64,000 nucleotides of DNA from Cenococcum geophilum 1.58. Taxonomy: Eukaryota; Ascomycota; Dothideomycetes; Gloniales; Gloniaceae. The position numbers and the translations under genes are program-made. The DNA is taken from contig KV748207.1 of the NCBI GenBank assembly GCA_001692895.1, positions 248,001-312,000 on the forward strand, written 5' to 3'. Below, piece after piece: positions 11,180 through 23,140 of this stretch (positions are counted from its first letter, which is position 1; each line of letters begins with the position of its first letter). The notes under the pieces were generated by a model. It had not been told where the DNA came from. It ran no database searches and saw only the letters and a list, made by a program, of their open reading frames with translations.

Positions 11180-13450
11180 ATGATGGAAGTTGCTTCTGCG
11201 GTGCGCGTTCCATCTCCCGAGCCGCCGCGTAAGCGCGACCGCTCTCCGTCTAATACTGGACCTTCGAAAAGGCTGCGTGGCGGATATAATAATCAACCCG
11301 ATGAATTCGAGCCTCCTCCGGCCCCACAACGTGAGAAAGGCTATGATGCTAGATTTGCCATGCTTCAAGAAGCCATGAACGCGACTAGGAAACCTCCCGT
11401 CGATGACTCTAAGACGCGCGCTGGTGGAGCCTACATACCCCCTGCCAGGCTTAGGGCCATGCAAGCTGCTATCACCGACAAGACTAGTCCAGAGTTCCAA
11501 CGTATGGCTTGGGAAGCGTTGAAAAAGTCCATCCAAGGCTTGATAAACAAGGCCAATGTTGCGAACATCAAAATGATCGTCCCAGAGCTTTTTGGAGAAA
11601 ACTTAATCCGAGGTCGAGGGTTGTTCTGCAGATCTATTATGAAGGCTCAAGCTGCTAGTTTGCCCTTTACACCAATTTATGCGGCTATGGTTGCAATCGT
11701 CAATACCAAGATTCCTGTCCTTGGCGAACTTCTGGTTAAAAGGCTTATCGTACAGTTCCGTAAGGCTTTCAAGCGGAATGACAAAAAGGTTACTCAGTCT
11801 GCTGTCACATTCCTAGCGCATCTTGCCAACCAGCAGGTTGTGCATGAAATTCTCGCGGCGCAGATTTTGTTGCTACTACTGCACAAACCGACGGATGACA
11901 GCGTAGAGATAGCAGTTGGACTTACCCGAGAAGTTGGTCAGTTTATGGAAGAGATGAATGGTGCAATAAGTAATGCTATCTATGATCAATTCCGCAACAT
12001 TCTCCATGAGGCGGATATTGACAAGAGAACACAGTACATGATTGAAGTCCTTTTCCAAGTCAGGAAAGACAGATATAAGGACAATCCAGCTATCAAAGAG
12101 GAACTTGATTTGGTCGAAGAGGAGGATCAGATTACTCACAGGCCGGGTCTTGATGATCAAATTGAGGTGGAAGATGGACTAAACGTCTTCAAATTCGATT
12201 CAGAGTATGAGGAGCACGAGGAAGCTTACAAGAAGCTACGATCGGAAATCCTAGGCGAAGTAGATGGGAGCGATGAGGAGGACGAGTATACCGATGAGTC
12301 ATCTGAAGACGAAGAGCAGAAAGAGGAACGGGAGTTGGAAGTCAGAGACCAGAGCAATGCAGAGCTTGTTCACCTACGGAGGAACATCTATCTCACTTTC
12401 AAGAACAGTGTTGGATTCGAAGAATGCTGCCACAAGCTTATGCGCATTAATCTCCCCGCTGGACATGAATCAGTGCTTCCGTCCATGGTCATCGAAACAG
12501 CCTATCAAGAACGCACATATGAGAAATTCTATGGCTTGGTAGGCGAACGGTTGTGCAAGCTCAACCGCATGTGGACCGATCTTTTCGAATCCGCCTTTGC
12601 TAACCAATACGACACTATTCACCGCCGCGAGTCGAACCAAATCCGCATTATCGCGCAATTTTTCTCGCATCTCCTTGCCACGGATGCGTTGGGCTGGCAT
12701 GTCCTATCGGTTATCCGAATCAACGAAGATGATACAACTTCTAGTTCTCGAATCTTCATCAAAGAGCTCTTCCTGGACCTTTCACAAGCAATTGGAGTGA
12801 AGAAGCTGGTGGAACGATTAAAGGAGGACGCCTTACAGCCTAGCCTTGATGGCATTTTTCCCACAGACGAGAGGCGCAATACCACATTCTCAATCAATTT
12901 TTTCACAGCTATTGGCATGGGTGTACTAACGGAGGGCATGCGCGAGTGGCTCAAGAACAACGCTCCAAAACCGCCACCGTTACCCGAGCCGGAAAGCGAG
13001 TCAGACTCGGAAAGTGTGTCGTCGTACTCATCCTATTCAAGCCACGCTTCTCACTCGCGCTCACCTTTTCGTTCTCGCTCCCGCTCTCGTTCTCCTCCGC
13101 GCCGCCGCCTTCCATCCCGCTCACCAACTCCTCGTCGCAAGCGCTATGACTCGGAGTCCCCATCACGCTCTCCCTCTCCTCCGCGTCGCAGGCGCTACTC
13201 TTCATCCCGCTCACCCTCTCCCCCACCGCGAACTCGACGTCGCGATACTTCGGTTTCTCCTTCACGCTCTCCACCTCCGCGTCGTCGACCCCGCTCTTAT
13301 ACCCGTTCACCATCTCCACCTCCTCGACGTAGTCGGTATCGCGATTCGGAGTCACGGTCTCGTTCCCCGCCACCGCCGCGTCGTCGGCGTAATTCATCGT
13401 CAGTCTCCCGTTCCCCGCCTCCAAGAAGGCGAAGGAGGAGTGACTCGTAG
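11180..13450 (+). CDS. cwc22: Pre-mRNA-splicing factor CWC22
   Basis: Spliceosome component; family members bind eIF4A3 and are needed around catalytic activation and for exon-junction complex loading. A single exon gives 756 residues. Order: disordered basic N-terminus (1-100), MIF4G domain at about 104-300 (FQRMAWEALKKSIQGLINK onward), an acidic linker with DGSDEEDEYTDESSEDEE near 365-380, MA3 domain at about 395-510, then from about residue 605 a long Arg/Ser-dipeptide tail with repeated RSPSPPRRR units. The first ATG is followed at once by a second in-frame ATG, so the protein may begin at residue 1 or 2. Budding yeast Cwc22 lacks the long RS tail, while animals and many filamentous fungi have it. 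Confidence 0.93.
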   Translation: MMEVASAVRVPSPEPPRKRDRSPSNTGPSKRLRGGYNNQPDEFEPPPAPQREKGYDARFAMLQEAMNATRKPPVDDSKTRAGGAYIPPARLRAMQAAITDKTSPEFQRMAWEALKKSIQGLINKANVANIKMIVPELFGENLIRGRGLFCRSIMKAQAASLPFTPIYAAMVAIVNTKIPVLGELLVKRLIVQFRKAFKRNDKKVTQSAVTFLAHLANQQVVHEILAAQILLLLLHKPTDDSVEIAVGLTREVGQFMEEMNGAISNAIYDQFRNILHEADIDKRTQYMIEVLFQVRKDRYKDNPAIKEELDLVEEEDQITHRPGLDDQIEVEDGLNVFKFDSEYEEHEEAYKKLRSEILGEVDGSDEEDEYTDESSEDEEQKEERELEVRDQSNAELVHLRRNIYLTFKNSVGFEECCHKLMRINLPAGHESVLPSMVIETAYQERTYEKFYGLVGERLCKLNRMWTDLFESAFANQYDTIHRRESNQIRIIAQFFSHLLATDALGWHVLSVIRINEDDTTSSSRIFIKELFLDLSQAIGVKKLVERLKEDALQPSLDGIFPTDERRNTTFSINFFTAIGMGVLTEGMREWLKNNAPKPPPLPEPESESDSESVSSYSSYSSHASHSRSPFRSRSRSRSPPRRRLPSRSPTPRRKRYDSESPSRSPSPPRRRRYSSSRSPSPPPRTRRRDTSVSPSRSPPPRRRPRSYTRSPSPPPRRSRYRDSESRSRSPPPPRRRRNSSSVSRSPPPRRRRRSDS

Positions 13451-14237
13451 TCGGGAGAGTTGGCAATTCATGGCTCAATAGTTTCTAAGTGGCTTGCAGC
13501 ATACTCCTTGCACTATGGAAAGAGAGTTGAGCGAAATTATAGGGAAATTCTTAGGGGGCTATGTAGAGATTTTTTCAAGTCCTCATTTTGGTGCGGATAG
13601 CAGATTTTAGAACGCGGAATATCCATTGTAGATAACTTGTAGGAAGAAATAAATTGTTCACATCACTAAATTCTGATTATGTTGCTACTTACCCACTTTT
13701 AAATATAATGTAGACGTTATGTTGCTAATAATCCGGGGTTACTTGGTCACCTGTGTGGCTTGACAACTTTGGCTTCAACATAACGTCGGCTGTGATTTTG
13801 AAACTTCACACTTGATATATGCACTTTACAAATTCTACACACTGTGCATCTGAATGTTGAGGTCAATGTGCAGAATAGGTTCAATACTTCGTACTCGTTT
13901 TAAAGATGGTGTCCCCCACCCCTCTTTCACCGTTACTGCTATTCAACTTGCTAGCAACGAAAACAAGTCTGTACAGATCAACACCCAAGCCATCAATACG
14001 GTATACAATAGTTTCAAGCCGTACAAGTCTTCACCCCGCGCTTTTTAATCGTAAAAGAGCTTTTCTATGGCTCAGGCCCGAATTCGGGTGTCAATGCCTT
14101 CTTACAGTCTTATTCTCAGTCCTACTCTGATCCAACATCTCTCAATCCAAAACTATCCAACCGTCGAAAGATCAGCATAGTGGTCTGGAATACCAAGCAT
14201 TATTCCCTTATTTCAACTCTTCAACTAGTTTCATCTT
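13451..14237. other. Convergent intergenic region; no gene seen
   Basis: Between the 3' ends of CWC22 and the minus-strand hypothetical gene. Two short overlapping plus-strand frames at 13,854-14,130 have no coding look. The AT-rich stretch at 13,640-13,720 is the likely CWC22 3' end zone. Confidence 0.4.
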
Positions 14238-15401
14238 TCACGTTTGGTGTAACAATTTCCGGCATCCTCTATGGCCATATCTGCACCAATGTCCAACCAC
14301 ACACCCCTCGTTGCCATCACTATCCAGCGTATAAAGCCTAACAATTTGATCGTCTTGTCTCCGCTGTTGGGCGGGGATGGGAGCTAGCATTGGCACCGGC
14401 CGGAACACAGGATTTCTAAGGAACAGTGGCAGTCTCCGTCTTTTCCGGGATGGCCGTGGTTGATTGGCAGCAGCACCTGGTCCAACGTTCATGATGCCTG
14501 CGATGCGAGCTTCTGTGTCGCCGGACGGTCCCTGTGGTGCTGGTGCATCGGCCCATGTGGTTGATGGAGTGTGACTTATAGGTGCGGCCTGGACCGGGTT
14601 ATTTGCGGATAGAGATGGTGGCGTTTCTTGAGATGATGAGAATGCGCTATTGGGGTCTCGGACGCCATCACAAATTGGGTCTGACTCCCGCGCTACAAGA
14701 TCTTGTCGATGAGGAAATGTCTCATCCGCAGACGACACGCGCTGGCTCTGACCGGGCGGAGATGATCGAACTGGTGCTGCAACTGGTGCTGAGGCTGTCG
14801 CTGGTCTTGCCGACAGCGTTTTGGCCAACCCAATGCTAGAGACGCTTGTGAGGAGCCTAAAATTAAAACCTTTCGCATCCGTCGGGGGATCCTTTTCCCA
14901 CAATTTTTTGCAGTCGATCCATTCCGACCCCAATGGTTTTCGGCTCTCATCTGTTCTGCTCTTAACCGATCCACCAACCTCATACCACTTTTGAGCACTC
15001 TCCGCCTCCGTTTGCATACTATCCCTCTCTGGAAAGGTGAATTGAAAACTCATCGGGTCGGAAATTTTACGGCCTCTGTGGTCGTGCGTTATGTCATATT
15101 TGCTCTCGAAGATAGAGCAAAACCGGCTAGGTTTGTAGGGGCCTGGCGGTGGCGATGGGGTTGTGTGCTTTTGCTCAACAGCTATTGGCATGCGAACTAT
15201 AGCTTGAGTATGATTCTCCCGACACTTCTTGGTCTCATCTTCCTGTTCAGCCCCTAAGACCGAAGTGGTTTCTTGTTCGGTTTGCAAGGGAATAGCTGTC
15301 TCTTCAGAGCTAAGGGTGCTCGACGGCTCGCCAGGTGATGCGGTTTGAGTGTCTGAGGTTTGCTCTACCTTGTCGGCAATCTTCTCTACGTATGTGGACA
15401 T
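14238..15401 (-). CDS. Hypothetical protein, mostly disordered
   Basis: A 387-codon intron-free frame with no family I recognise. The first 90 residues are rich in Ser, Thr, Glu and Gln; the middle is Pro/Ser/Ala-rich low complexity. Two parts look more constrained: residues about 95-165 (PGPYKPSRFCSIFESKYDI onward, with several Trp and Tyr) and the C-terminal 80 residues, which are basic and aromatic (KRRRLPLFLRNPVFRPVPM) and end with several Cys and His (GHWCRYGHRGC). The Cys/His tail could bind a metal, but this is speculation. Codon use is ordinary, so I think it is a real gene. Confidence 0.6.
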   Translation of the reverse strand: MSTYVEKIADKVEQTSDTQTASPGEPSSTLSSEETAIPLQTEQETTSVLGAEQEDETKKCRENHTQAIVRMPIAVEQKHTTPSPPPGPYKPSRFCSIFESKYDITHDHRGRKISDPMSFQFTFPERDSMQTEAESAQKWYEVGGSVKSRTDESRKPLGSEWIDCKKLWEKDPPTDAKGFNFRLLTSVSSIGLAKTLSARPATASAPVAAPVRSSPPGQSQRVSSADETFPHRQDLVARESDPICDGVRDPNSAFSSSQETPPSLSANNPVQAAPISHTPSTTWADAPAPQGPSGDTEARIAGIMNVGPGAAANQPRPSRKRRRLPLFLRNPVFRPVPMLAPIPAQQRRQDDQIVRLYTLDSDGNEGCVVGHWCRYGHRGCRKLLHQT

Positions 15402-15882
15402 TTCGAAAGCCTCAAAGGTTATTCTAAAAGCGCTTAAAAAGGAATATGGGATTTTCAGGCAGCTTTTCTGACAAGAGTCATGTAAATCGAGTGCTCGACT
15501 TGCGGCCTTTGCGCCTCTTCCTGCTGTGGTGTGGATGCTGATGAACTATGCACAGGAAAAAGTTGTACCTTTATACAAAGCTCGTATTACGGATTGGGGA
15601 AAGTATGACTCGTTTATCCTTTTTGCTATTTCACTTATTCTATCTGCGTGATCTACGCTCTGATGAACTATCATTGCACTAAGCTCTGCACAGACCCCCC
15701 ATAGAGTTATCCCTCACATTTTCATGTTCCGAACCATGGCTTAGACTGAGCTCAAGGATTATCATATCATTAAAGGCTATTTAGGGCGTGTAGCCTGCGG
15801 TGTACTCTAGTCTTCTCTCCCTAAGTCTTGGCACGTGACTTCGTGTGGTGGAGTTTGCAGTTCTTTTACACGTGACTTCCCA
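15402..15882. other. 5' region of the hypothetical gene; no gene seen
   Basis: Upstream of the minus-strand ATG at 15,401. AT-rich with no long frames. It runs into the dispersed repeat copy beginning near 15,883. Confidence 0.35.
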
Positions 15883-15987
15883 TTTATTTTTATATCCGTT
15901 GTATTATACTACGTACAATACTGCGCATGCAGCCTCTAGGCTATGGCGTTATAGCTCTGTATACATGAATCCTCCCCAGGCAGCTTA
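15883..15987 (+). repeat. Dispersed repeat, copy A
   Basis: About 105 bp matching, in reverse orientation, the segment 36,243-36,351. The shared core includes TATCCGTTGTATTATACTAC and GCATGCAGCCTCTAGGCTAT. Copies differ by a handful of substitutions, mostly transitions, and by a short A/T-run indel. No terminal repeats or target duplication are evident, so the parent element class is unknown; a fragment of a transposon end or solo LTR is possible. Confidence 0.7.
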
Positions 15988-16672
15988 ACATGAACTAGCT
16001 ATGTCCTAGTAGTTTATAAACCCCTAGGCTAGGGGTTTACAGCTCCTTGGTAAAATACTAAGTCACTAGCAACTATTAGGTAATGAGAAAACGGTAGAAA
16101 AAATATAAATTCCTGCTCTCCCCGAAATCTATCATCTAATCTAGTTTTGGAACTTAGTGTCACGGCATGGGACGTACCTGAAAACATTGGTCACTCTCCA
16201 AAGGCATTTCAGCAACTTTCCCGCTCGGCTTTTGCATTTCTTACATGTTTTGCCGTGCTATTCACTTAATCACCTCCAGACTTCTTGCGTGGATGACCGA
16301 TTTTAAGCTCATGAATAACCGGGCGCCCGATCCCGAGATGTTGCCCAGCCTGGTTACTTCTGGTGCTACTACTCTTGAGTTCGTGGAAACGCCGACGATC
16401 GTATCACTTGTGCATTTAAGCCCAAGCAATTGAATGATCCAGTGAACAGCGACTACTTCAACAACAGTTTCGACGGCGTCATTGAAAAACGACTCCTCCC
16501 AATAAGTCAGAGCGGGATAGTAAAGCCTGGAAAATTGCTCGGCAAGTGAAATGTAGAGGAGCAAATGACGACCCCGGATTTTCCTATAAGGCTACCTGAG
16601 GTGTTAAGAAGTGGCAGTAAAAGTGATTACTTTTCTCAGAGGGTATCTCTTTCTTCTAAACAGGAATCTGGT
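15988..16672. other. AT-rich region downstream of the Zn2Cys6 gene
   Basis: Includes a 23 bp perfect palindrome at 16,017-16,039 with 11 bp arms (TAAACCCCTAG) around a single G. Short frames at 16,245-16,564 on both strands have no coding look and probably belong to the 3' UTR of the minus-strand regulator. Confidence 0.4.
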
Positions 16673-19076
16673 TCATGGAACATGTGCATCGTCATTCTCA
16701 TCCCACTGCCATTGATGAAGCAGCTGTTTCACTCTATACTCCGTCGCCCATCCGGTGTCCGTCTCAATATCGCGCAGAAGCTTCAAGATTAGGCGTCGCT
16801 CCTTTGGGTCTCTTAGACACTGCCCTGCCGTATAGAGCGGCTGCACCGAATGAATGCGTACAGATTCATCTGACCTAGCGAGAGCAATGCTAACGATTTC
16901 ACGGCTATGGACCTGTGATTCTGACACAGCGGCTTCGTAGGAGCTTAATCGAGCAAATACCGTCGTCCGACCTTGTGTGGACTCGTGCGGCTTGTTCATG
17001 AGCAGTTGGATTTGGCTCATATGGTATGATTGCATTGTCGAAGCGCACATGGGAATGCTGTGCCAGACCTCAGGGAAGATGGAATCGCCTTCTTCTTGCA
17101 CGAGTCCTCTCGGAAACCGTGATGGATGGATTCTGGCGCAGGGCTTAAACGTAACTGGGAGCCCATCGTACCAGGCTTGGAAATGTTCCTTCAAATAATA
17201 CCAGTAATCAAGAAGAGTTCGCTGCGGAACGCCCGCCCAAGGTCCACCAAGATCAGGCGGTATATCATCTCCAACAGCCATGAAGTTCACAAGTTTTGAC
17301 ATTAGCCAGATCAGGGCATTTGAGACCATGTCCTCTTTCATCATCGTATCGCCCTCTGGATAGCCACTGGCGGCCGTATTGCTAGGTAGGATAAATCCGT
17401 GATCATCAATAAGTAGTCCGGCTTCCTTCCAGAGCGGGAGATCCTCGGTGTCGAGTCGAGTATGGGTTGCGTTGATGACTGTAGATTTTCGGTTAGTGCA
17501 TTTACTACTCATCTTTACTAACACAAATTACCTACAGGCAGCAAGCATATCCTGCCGGGCAATATTCCAGAACGTTGCCTTTCTTGCTTTCGATATTCTC
17601 GTAGAAGACGGCGATAGAAGTGGCGTACCGGGTGACGGGAGCTGTAATGGCATCATACGTTCCTTCGCAATGTCAAGAAGCGATTTCGCGCCATTTAGAT
17701 GACGTGACCATTCAGGAACTGATGCGTCTAGGAATTCGTAGACACAGAGAATGGCTGTTGCGGCGAGCAGTTCATCGGAATTAGGTTTGTGCCCCGTAGT
17801 GCTAGACACTCGACGTCTTTTGCGGCTAGTATGATCGCCACTAACCTGGATACCAGACCATATATGCTCCGTTTCTATGGGCTCTTCTGGAGTGTGATTG
17901 GAATCTTCTTGAAGCGTTTGTCGGAGGAGAGACACGGCAGTGTCATAATATTCGGCTGCTCTGTGATACCAGTCAATTGAAAGCGCATCAGGATATAGCT
18001 CCATACGGGCTTGGCGAGAAACATTGCCTCCCATAATAGGTTTCTTTCCCTGGACACGTCCGAGGGCTTTCGCTGCATAAGCTACTGCGGCATACTTTAA
18101 CAACGGGTTTCCAAGCGCTTTTACAGGAACATATGAAGCGAAATAAGTGCCTAAATCAAATAGATCCATCCAGTAACCTGGTCCCTCAGAAAAATGCCGC
18201 AGAAGAAAGGCAATTTCATGAGCTTCTTCCGCGTCTGCTTCGATATGAGGGCATACCTGAGAGTGGTGAGTTGAAGATATTCTGTGGGTGAATCCTTCGC
18301 TTGGAGTAAATGGAGATTGCAGATTGGGGTCGATAGGAGGAGATGACGCAGCTGGATGGTTCAGAATGAAGTTGATATTATGGTTCGAGATAGATACCGG
18401 AGGTGATATTGGTGGCTCCATAGTTGATATGCTTGAGGTTGGAGAGTGTAAATGGTCTGTATGAGTGAGGATACTGTTCCGATGGGGCCCACTGTGGGAC
18501 ATATATTCCAGATGTTCCCTTGTAGCGGCTGCCGACAAAGCCTGCAATCCATGTGTAGATGGCATACCATTACTCTGTTGTATATTGTCCGTGCTAGGCC
18601 ATGCGCCGTTCGAATGGTGGTCGAACGAGGGAGAGGATTGAGTTGGAGTGCCGGACATCCCGTCAAGTTCTGGAGAGAGAGGATCGTTATAAGGATCAGA
18701 GGTATTGATGAAAGTTACTGCAACTAGGTCAGTCCATGCATGACAGGGACATGCCATTTTCAAGAATACCTTGCTTAGGAATATCTAACCATACGCTCTC
18801 GCCATTAAATGTGTTCTTGTACGCATAGAATCCCTTCAAGTTGCTCTCATCGCTAGCCCCACCACCGTTCATCGAGGCATTGTGTTGATGTCGAAATATG
18901 ATGCCAGAGCTTGGGGCGCACTCTCTGGAGGCTTTGACGCATTGCCCACATGAAGGCTTTCTTTCGTCGCACTTTAGCTTCCTCTGACGGCATGTTAGAC
19001 TGCGGAGATAGCTCATGTCAGCGGAGATTCATGAGAAGTTCTGTCACACCACCCACCATCCAGTTCTCGATCTCAT
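16673..19076 (-). CDS. Zn(II)2Cys6 fungal transcription factor
   Basis: DNA-binding regulator of the Gal4-type binuclear zinc cluster class with a fungal-specific middle region (resembling the Fungal_trans_2 type). Four exons: 19076-19057, 18999-18770, 18717-17536 and 17478-16673, summing to 2,238 nt and 745 residues. Exon 1 is 20 nt, and joining it to exon 2 rebuilds the first cysteine: residues 1-34 then read C-X2-C-X6-C-X6-C-X2-C-X6-C (C7, C10, C17, C24, C27, C34). Without this join the cluster lacks its first ligand. A Ser/Pro-rich linker follows, then the helical region with RQDMLAAF spanning intron 3. Targets cannot be inferred; neighbours are housekeeping genes, so it does not look like a cluster-specific regulator. 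Confidence 0.88.
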
Positions 19077-19729
19077 CTCCTCAGATTCTTATGAAGACAC
19101 TGACGGAATCGACTGTCACACAGTGCAGTCATTCCGTATTTGTATAGCCGTGTTCAATTGAAGCTTACCGACGGGGTCAGACTCGTAGGGACGTAGGGGA
19201 TATCAATTGCATTTCATTGGTGACCCCAAGCTTTGTGCCGTTGAAAAGTGCGGGGCCGCGGATAGTTTTGCCGCCGCTAAAAACGCCAGATGAAGCAGGG
19301 TATATATACAGCCTTGGAAAATCGTTGAGGCTCGGGGTAAACTATACTTCATAGTCTTTAGCTAGACGGGCGAATTGGCAAGTAGGAATTCAAGCTTAGT
19401 TGTGGAGGTGGCTAAAGTGACCAATACCACGGGCAAGCGGATAACGCAGATCCATCTCTCGGATTACCCCATCGGGACAACTCCGGATCATTCGCAAGGA
19501 GCTATCCGAATATCCTTTAACCCTGGCATTATTTTCATGCTAAGCACCGCCTAATTCAAGTAAAGCTATATGTGAGGTGTCTTCCATGGCTTCCAGTTGT
19601 GCTATTTTTCTAACGCCGCATATCTCGACAGTGCCAAATAATACAATTCGTGAAAGCGATAGCCTCAAGGCCATTGCCTCAAGGAGAATTAACCCTCCAT
19701 TTTAACACCGTTATCAACGCTCCTGCTGC
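19077..19729 (-). promoter_or_regulatory. Promoter region of the Zn2Cys6 gene with TATA box
   Basis: A TATATATA sequence at 19,301-19,308 lies about 225 bp upstream of the regulator's ATG, the clearest TATA box in the window. The rest, to the 3' end of POB3 at 19,730, has no gene. Confidence 0.5.
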
Positions 19730-21758
19730 TCACTTCGCAGTTTTGGCTTTCTTTTTAGGCCTCTCTACCATCTCCTCCTCGATCTCTTCCGCTGGGGCAT
19801 CGCTATCGGCATCTGCCATTTCCGAGTCGCTATCCGAGCCACTGCTCTTGTGGTCCTCATCGTACTCCTCCGCGACGTCTGACTCTGAGTCGGCCTGGAA
19901 ATCTTCGTCCACGCTTTCGTCATCCTCATCAGCACTGCCTCGGGTAGCAGCAACACGGTCATCGTCACTTGAAGCAAGATCCTCATCTTGAAGAGCAGCT
20001 GCAAGAAGAGCGCCAGACTAGTGATACTTAGTTAGCATTCGTAGGATTCAGCGAAAATGCGGTGCTTACGTCATCTGCCATCTCGTTCTTAGTCTTGATA
20101 CCTTTCGCCCGGAAGAAACTCTCAAGAGGTTGCTGTTCCTCACTAATTTACGCATCCATTAGCAATTTGAATGCTATCAGGCATGAGCAAACTTACCGAT
20201 TGATGTTGCTAAACTGATGCTCACCTACACCTCCTTTCATGGTGACAGTGATATCGAACGTTCGGCTAGCTGCCATTGCGCCTCCCACTCGCGACATTGT
20301 AATTGATTGAATATTATCAATTCCAATATAGGTTGCAGGTTTCGGAACGAACATGAACGCCTTGTCTAAACAGAAGAGATGGCCCTCATTTGCTTTAATA
20401 GAGCATTTGACGCCTGACTGTTCGTGATGGCTGATGAATTGTGTTGATGGCTTTGTGACCTTCTTGTTGGTCAACCCTCGGAATATATCAGTAACAACAG
20501 ACGAGATTGGCGCCTCGTAGTGTGACTGTAGCTTCCCTTTGTACTTATCCTCAAGCGCATCATCCGTCATGTTAAGGTCTAGATTGACTTCTTCATCTCT
20601 CTTGAACTGCATAACCAGGAAAGGATATCTTGTTTGACCCTGCCGTAGGGGAGGGTCCAGCCCGATTGTGATGAGGGTATGGATATCATCTGGCTTCGGT
20701 AAAACCATGAACTTTTTGATTGATTCGTATTGTATCTTGTAATCGTAAGTTTTTCCACGTAACCGGAAGGATTTCTCGTACATATCAATATCGAATCGTC
20801 CTCTGAAGATTCATTAATTTCACTTTAAATTTTAGGAATAGCGCGGTAACAAACCTGGGAGTAAGGTGCAATATGTCCAAGAAGGTAGCATAAGTGTCGC
20901 CAGCAACCTCTCCTATCTCCGCCTTCTCCATTAATGTTTCGTAGAAGAGATTCGCTGCATTTTGCTCCTCAGCATCCTCACCGTCGGTTACATCTTCACC
21001 GTCCTCTTTCTTCTCCTTCTTGGTTGCTGTTCCTGGAATATAGAATCGCATTTCGACAAGTTGATCCCGTGCACCTCCAGCTTTCTTGCCACGAGCTCTT
21101 GCGCCTCCAAGGTGACCATTTGTACCTGTATCATTGCCGTCCGCCGGAAGAGAAAAGTCAACTGCAACCTCGTTTTTTCCCGCGAGGTTGGTATTGGAAA
21201 TCTCGGAGTACGGTATTTCAAAGGCGGGCCTGTTTTGAACGTTGAACGCAAGCTCTGCCTTGCCAAATTCTGCCTTTCCCCAATTCCATCCGCGCAACGC
21301 ATGTTCCTTACTGTCCAAGTTGATGCTGTACCAGACCTTAAATAGCTTGCTTATGCGATCAAAGTCCTGCTTATGTCAATACGATCCCCTTGTTGGGATA
21401 TATAATCGTACCTCTTGTTGGAATCCATCCAGTTGAATCACGCCGTCTGCCCTTGAGAGCACCTTCACTTCATACCCGCGCGCCGCCCGGCTCCATTGTG
21501 CTTGAACAATCTGTGTGTGGTCCAAAGTAAAAGTGTCACCACCACCTGAAGGTTTCCAGCCCCAGCCGGACTCCGCGAATCGAGTTGTTCCAGGCTGCTT
21601 CGAAAGGTTTAGGTAGATGCCCTCAAAGGCTTCCCTATAATTGAGATTAGCACAGGGAAAGTAAAGTGATGAGAAAACAGTCAGACTCCCAGAGAAGAGT
21701 CGGCACCTCCAACATTAAGAGTAAGATGAAAAGTTGCACGAAGTAGTGAAACTCACAT
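19730..21758 (-). CDS. pob3: FACT complex subunit POB3
   Basis: Histone chaperone subunit that pairs with Spt16 in FACT to reorganise nucleosomes during transcription and replication. Six exons: 21758-21757 (two bases of the start codon), 21634-21412, 21366-20855, 20802-20197, 20142-20070 and 20017-19730; 1,704 nt, 567 residues. The ATG is split AT|G by intron 1. The N-terminal structure-specific recognition region (FEGIYLNLSKQPGTTRFAES) is followed by the dimerisation and tandem PH-like middle regions (FDIDMYEKSFRLRGKTYDYK; YPFLVMQFKRDEEVNL). The C-terminus is a strongly acidic Asp/Glu/Ser tract closing with a basic KKKAKTAK, a likely nuclear signal. As usual in fungi, there is no HMG box, which animal SSRP1 carries. 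Length fits the family. Confidence 0.95.
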
Positions 21759-23140
21759 GTTGGTGATGAGTGTGATGTGCACGAGAAGCCCTAGACTCAA
21801 CAGCTAAAGCAGGACTTGCGATCCGATGTGGATCTTGCAAGAGAAGGAAGGAGGAATAGTTTGCCTGGTACGGCCAAATTCATGCCTACCCCAGACTATC
21901 GCGTTGACTACGCGCCAAGAAATGTTCTGCTTAGTCATGGAGAAGCCAAGCTTTCTCTCGAATCACAGGTTAAGGGAGACTGGCTGGGCATAACGGAACA
22001 CCTTATAAAAGTTATAGGCTTGCTCTCGTTCTAAGGTCGAGCCTTCTATCAGCTTAACAAACAGTGGTGATTCAAAGTTTATTTTTTGTGCCTACTCGTT
22101 TACGATTGCATCGATCTGCTGCATCCCCGCCGCACAGCTCAGCAGCTATCACATAACCTCTTGTGGCTGGAAACCTCGTACGAATCAAATTCGCCGAAAG
22201 GACAAAGAAAGTCACGATAACCCAAGCTGCTCTTCCCACGGAAATCCCTTTGTCACTTCACTCCAATTCGTGTGCCGCCACATCATGTTACGCGATACTC
22301 CGCCAGCAAAATTCATCCGCGGCGGACGTCGAGCAAAAGTAAGCATAATACAAATATAGCTCAAAGTGGGCACCGTTTGCAATCGATAGGCCCTTTCCCT
22401 CCCGGCAGCTCGATAACGTAGAATCAAAGCTGAAGAATAACAGCTACGCGCCAATATCCTTTGTTCTAAAAACGAAAAGTGCTCCAACCCAGGAGATTTT
22501 CCAAGATGGTATTTGAATGAAGATTATGTTAATCGGAGTTTTGAAATGACATGGCTTTTCTTACTGTAATAGAAATACCCTTTTTTTTTACAAATCCCTC
22601 GGCTACTAGGATCTAATGTCAATATCATGCACATGTGATCGATAAATAATTTTGGATAGCATTTTCGATTAAAATTATGAGTGCTCTTCCCGGCAAAATA
22701 TCGAGTATTCCGTATTTAAGGACCAGAGGTTCATCTTTGAAATTCATTAAATCTACTCAAAATTGAAAATGGATAAAGGCACTGTCAAAACTGCACTAGG
22801 TACGGAATCCCAACTCACATGATTCGTCTCTCAAAAATCATACCACTCCTCGGTCCTATACAAACCTCAATGACATTCATGCAGCTACTCTAATCCCAAT
22901 GCATCCGGTACTTCTAGAGCATCTACCATTCTAGCCTATCATTTCCCCAGAATTACGGCAGATCCACAGTTCCTTCCATTTCCTCTACCAAAACAGCAGT
23001 GAAACTGCCTAATTACGTGCTTGTCCGCCTGCCAACAGTCTTAGTCAGGTAGTGTAATTCAAGCCTGACAAAGCGTGCCCCGCAGTCCCTCAAGCCAACC
23101 GTTAGACTCATGCCCGCCATCCAGATCAGCAGCCGGGATA
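21759..23140. other. Upstream of POB3 and AT-rich spacer; no gene seen
   Basis: The first 300 bases should hold the POB3 promoter and 5' UTR. Open frames on both strands are short and lack coding character. A T-run at 22,580-22,590 and AT-rich DNA at 22,600-22,780 follow. Confidence 0.4.

Noticed and set aside
12951..13481. Long open frames on both strands over the CWC22 C-terminus
   Set aside because: They are shadows of the Arg/Ser dipeptide repeat, whose codon bias keeps other frames open.
16673..21758. A secondary-metabolite or catabolic cluster around the Zn2Cys6 gene
   Set aside because: No biosynthetic enzymes or transporters adjoin it; neighbours are housekeeping genes.
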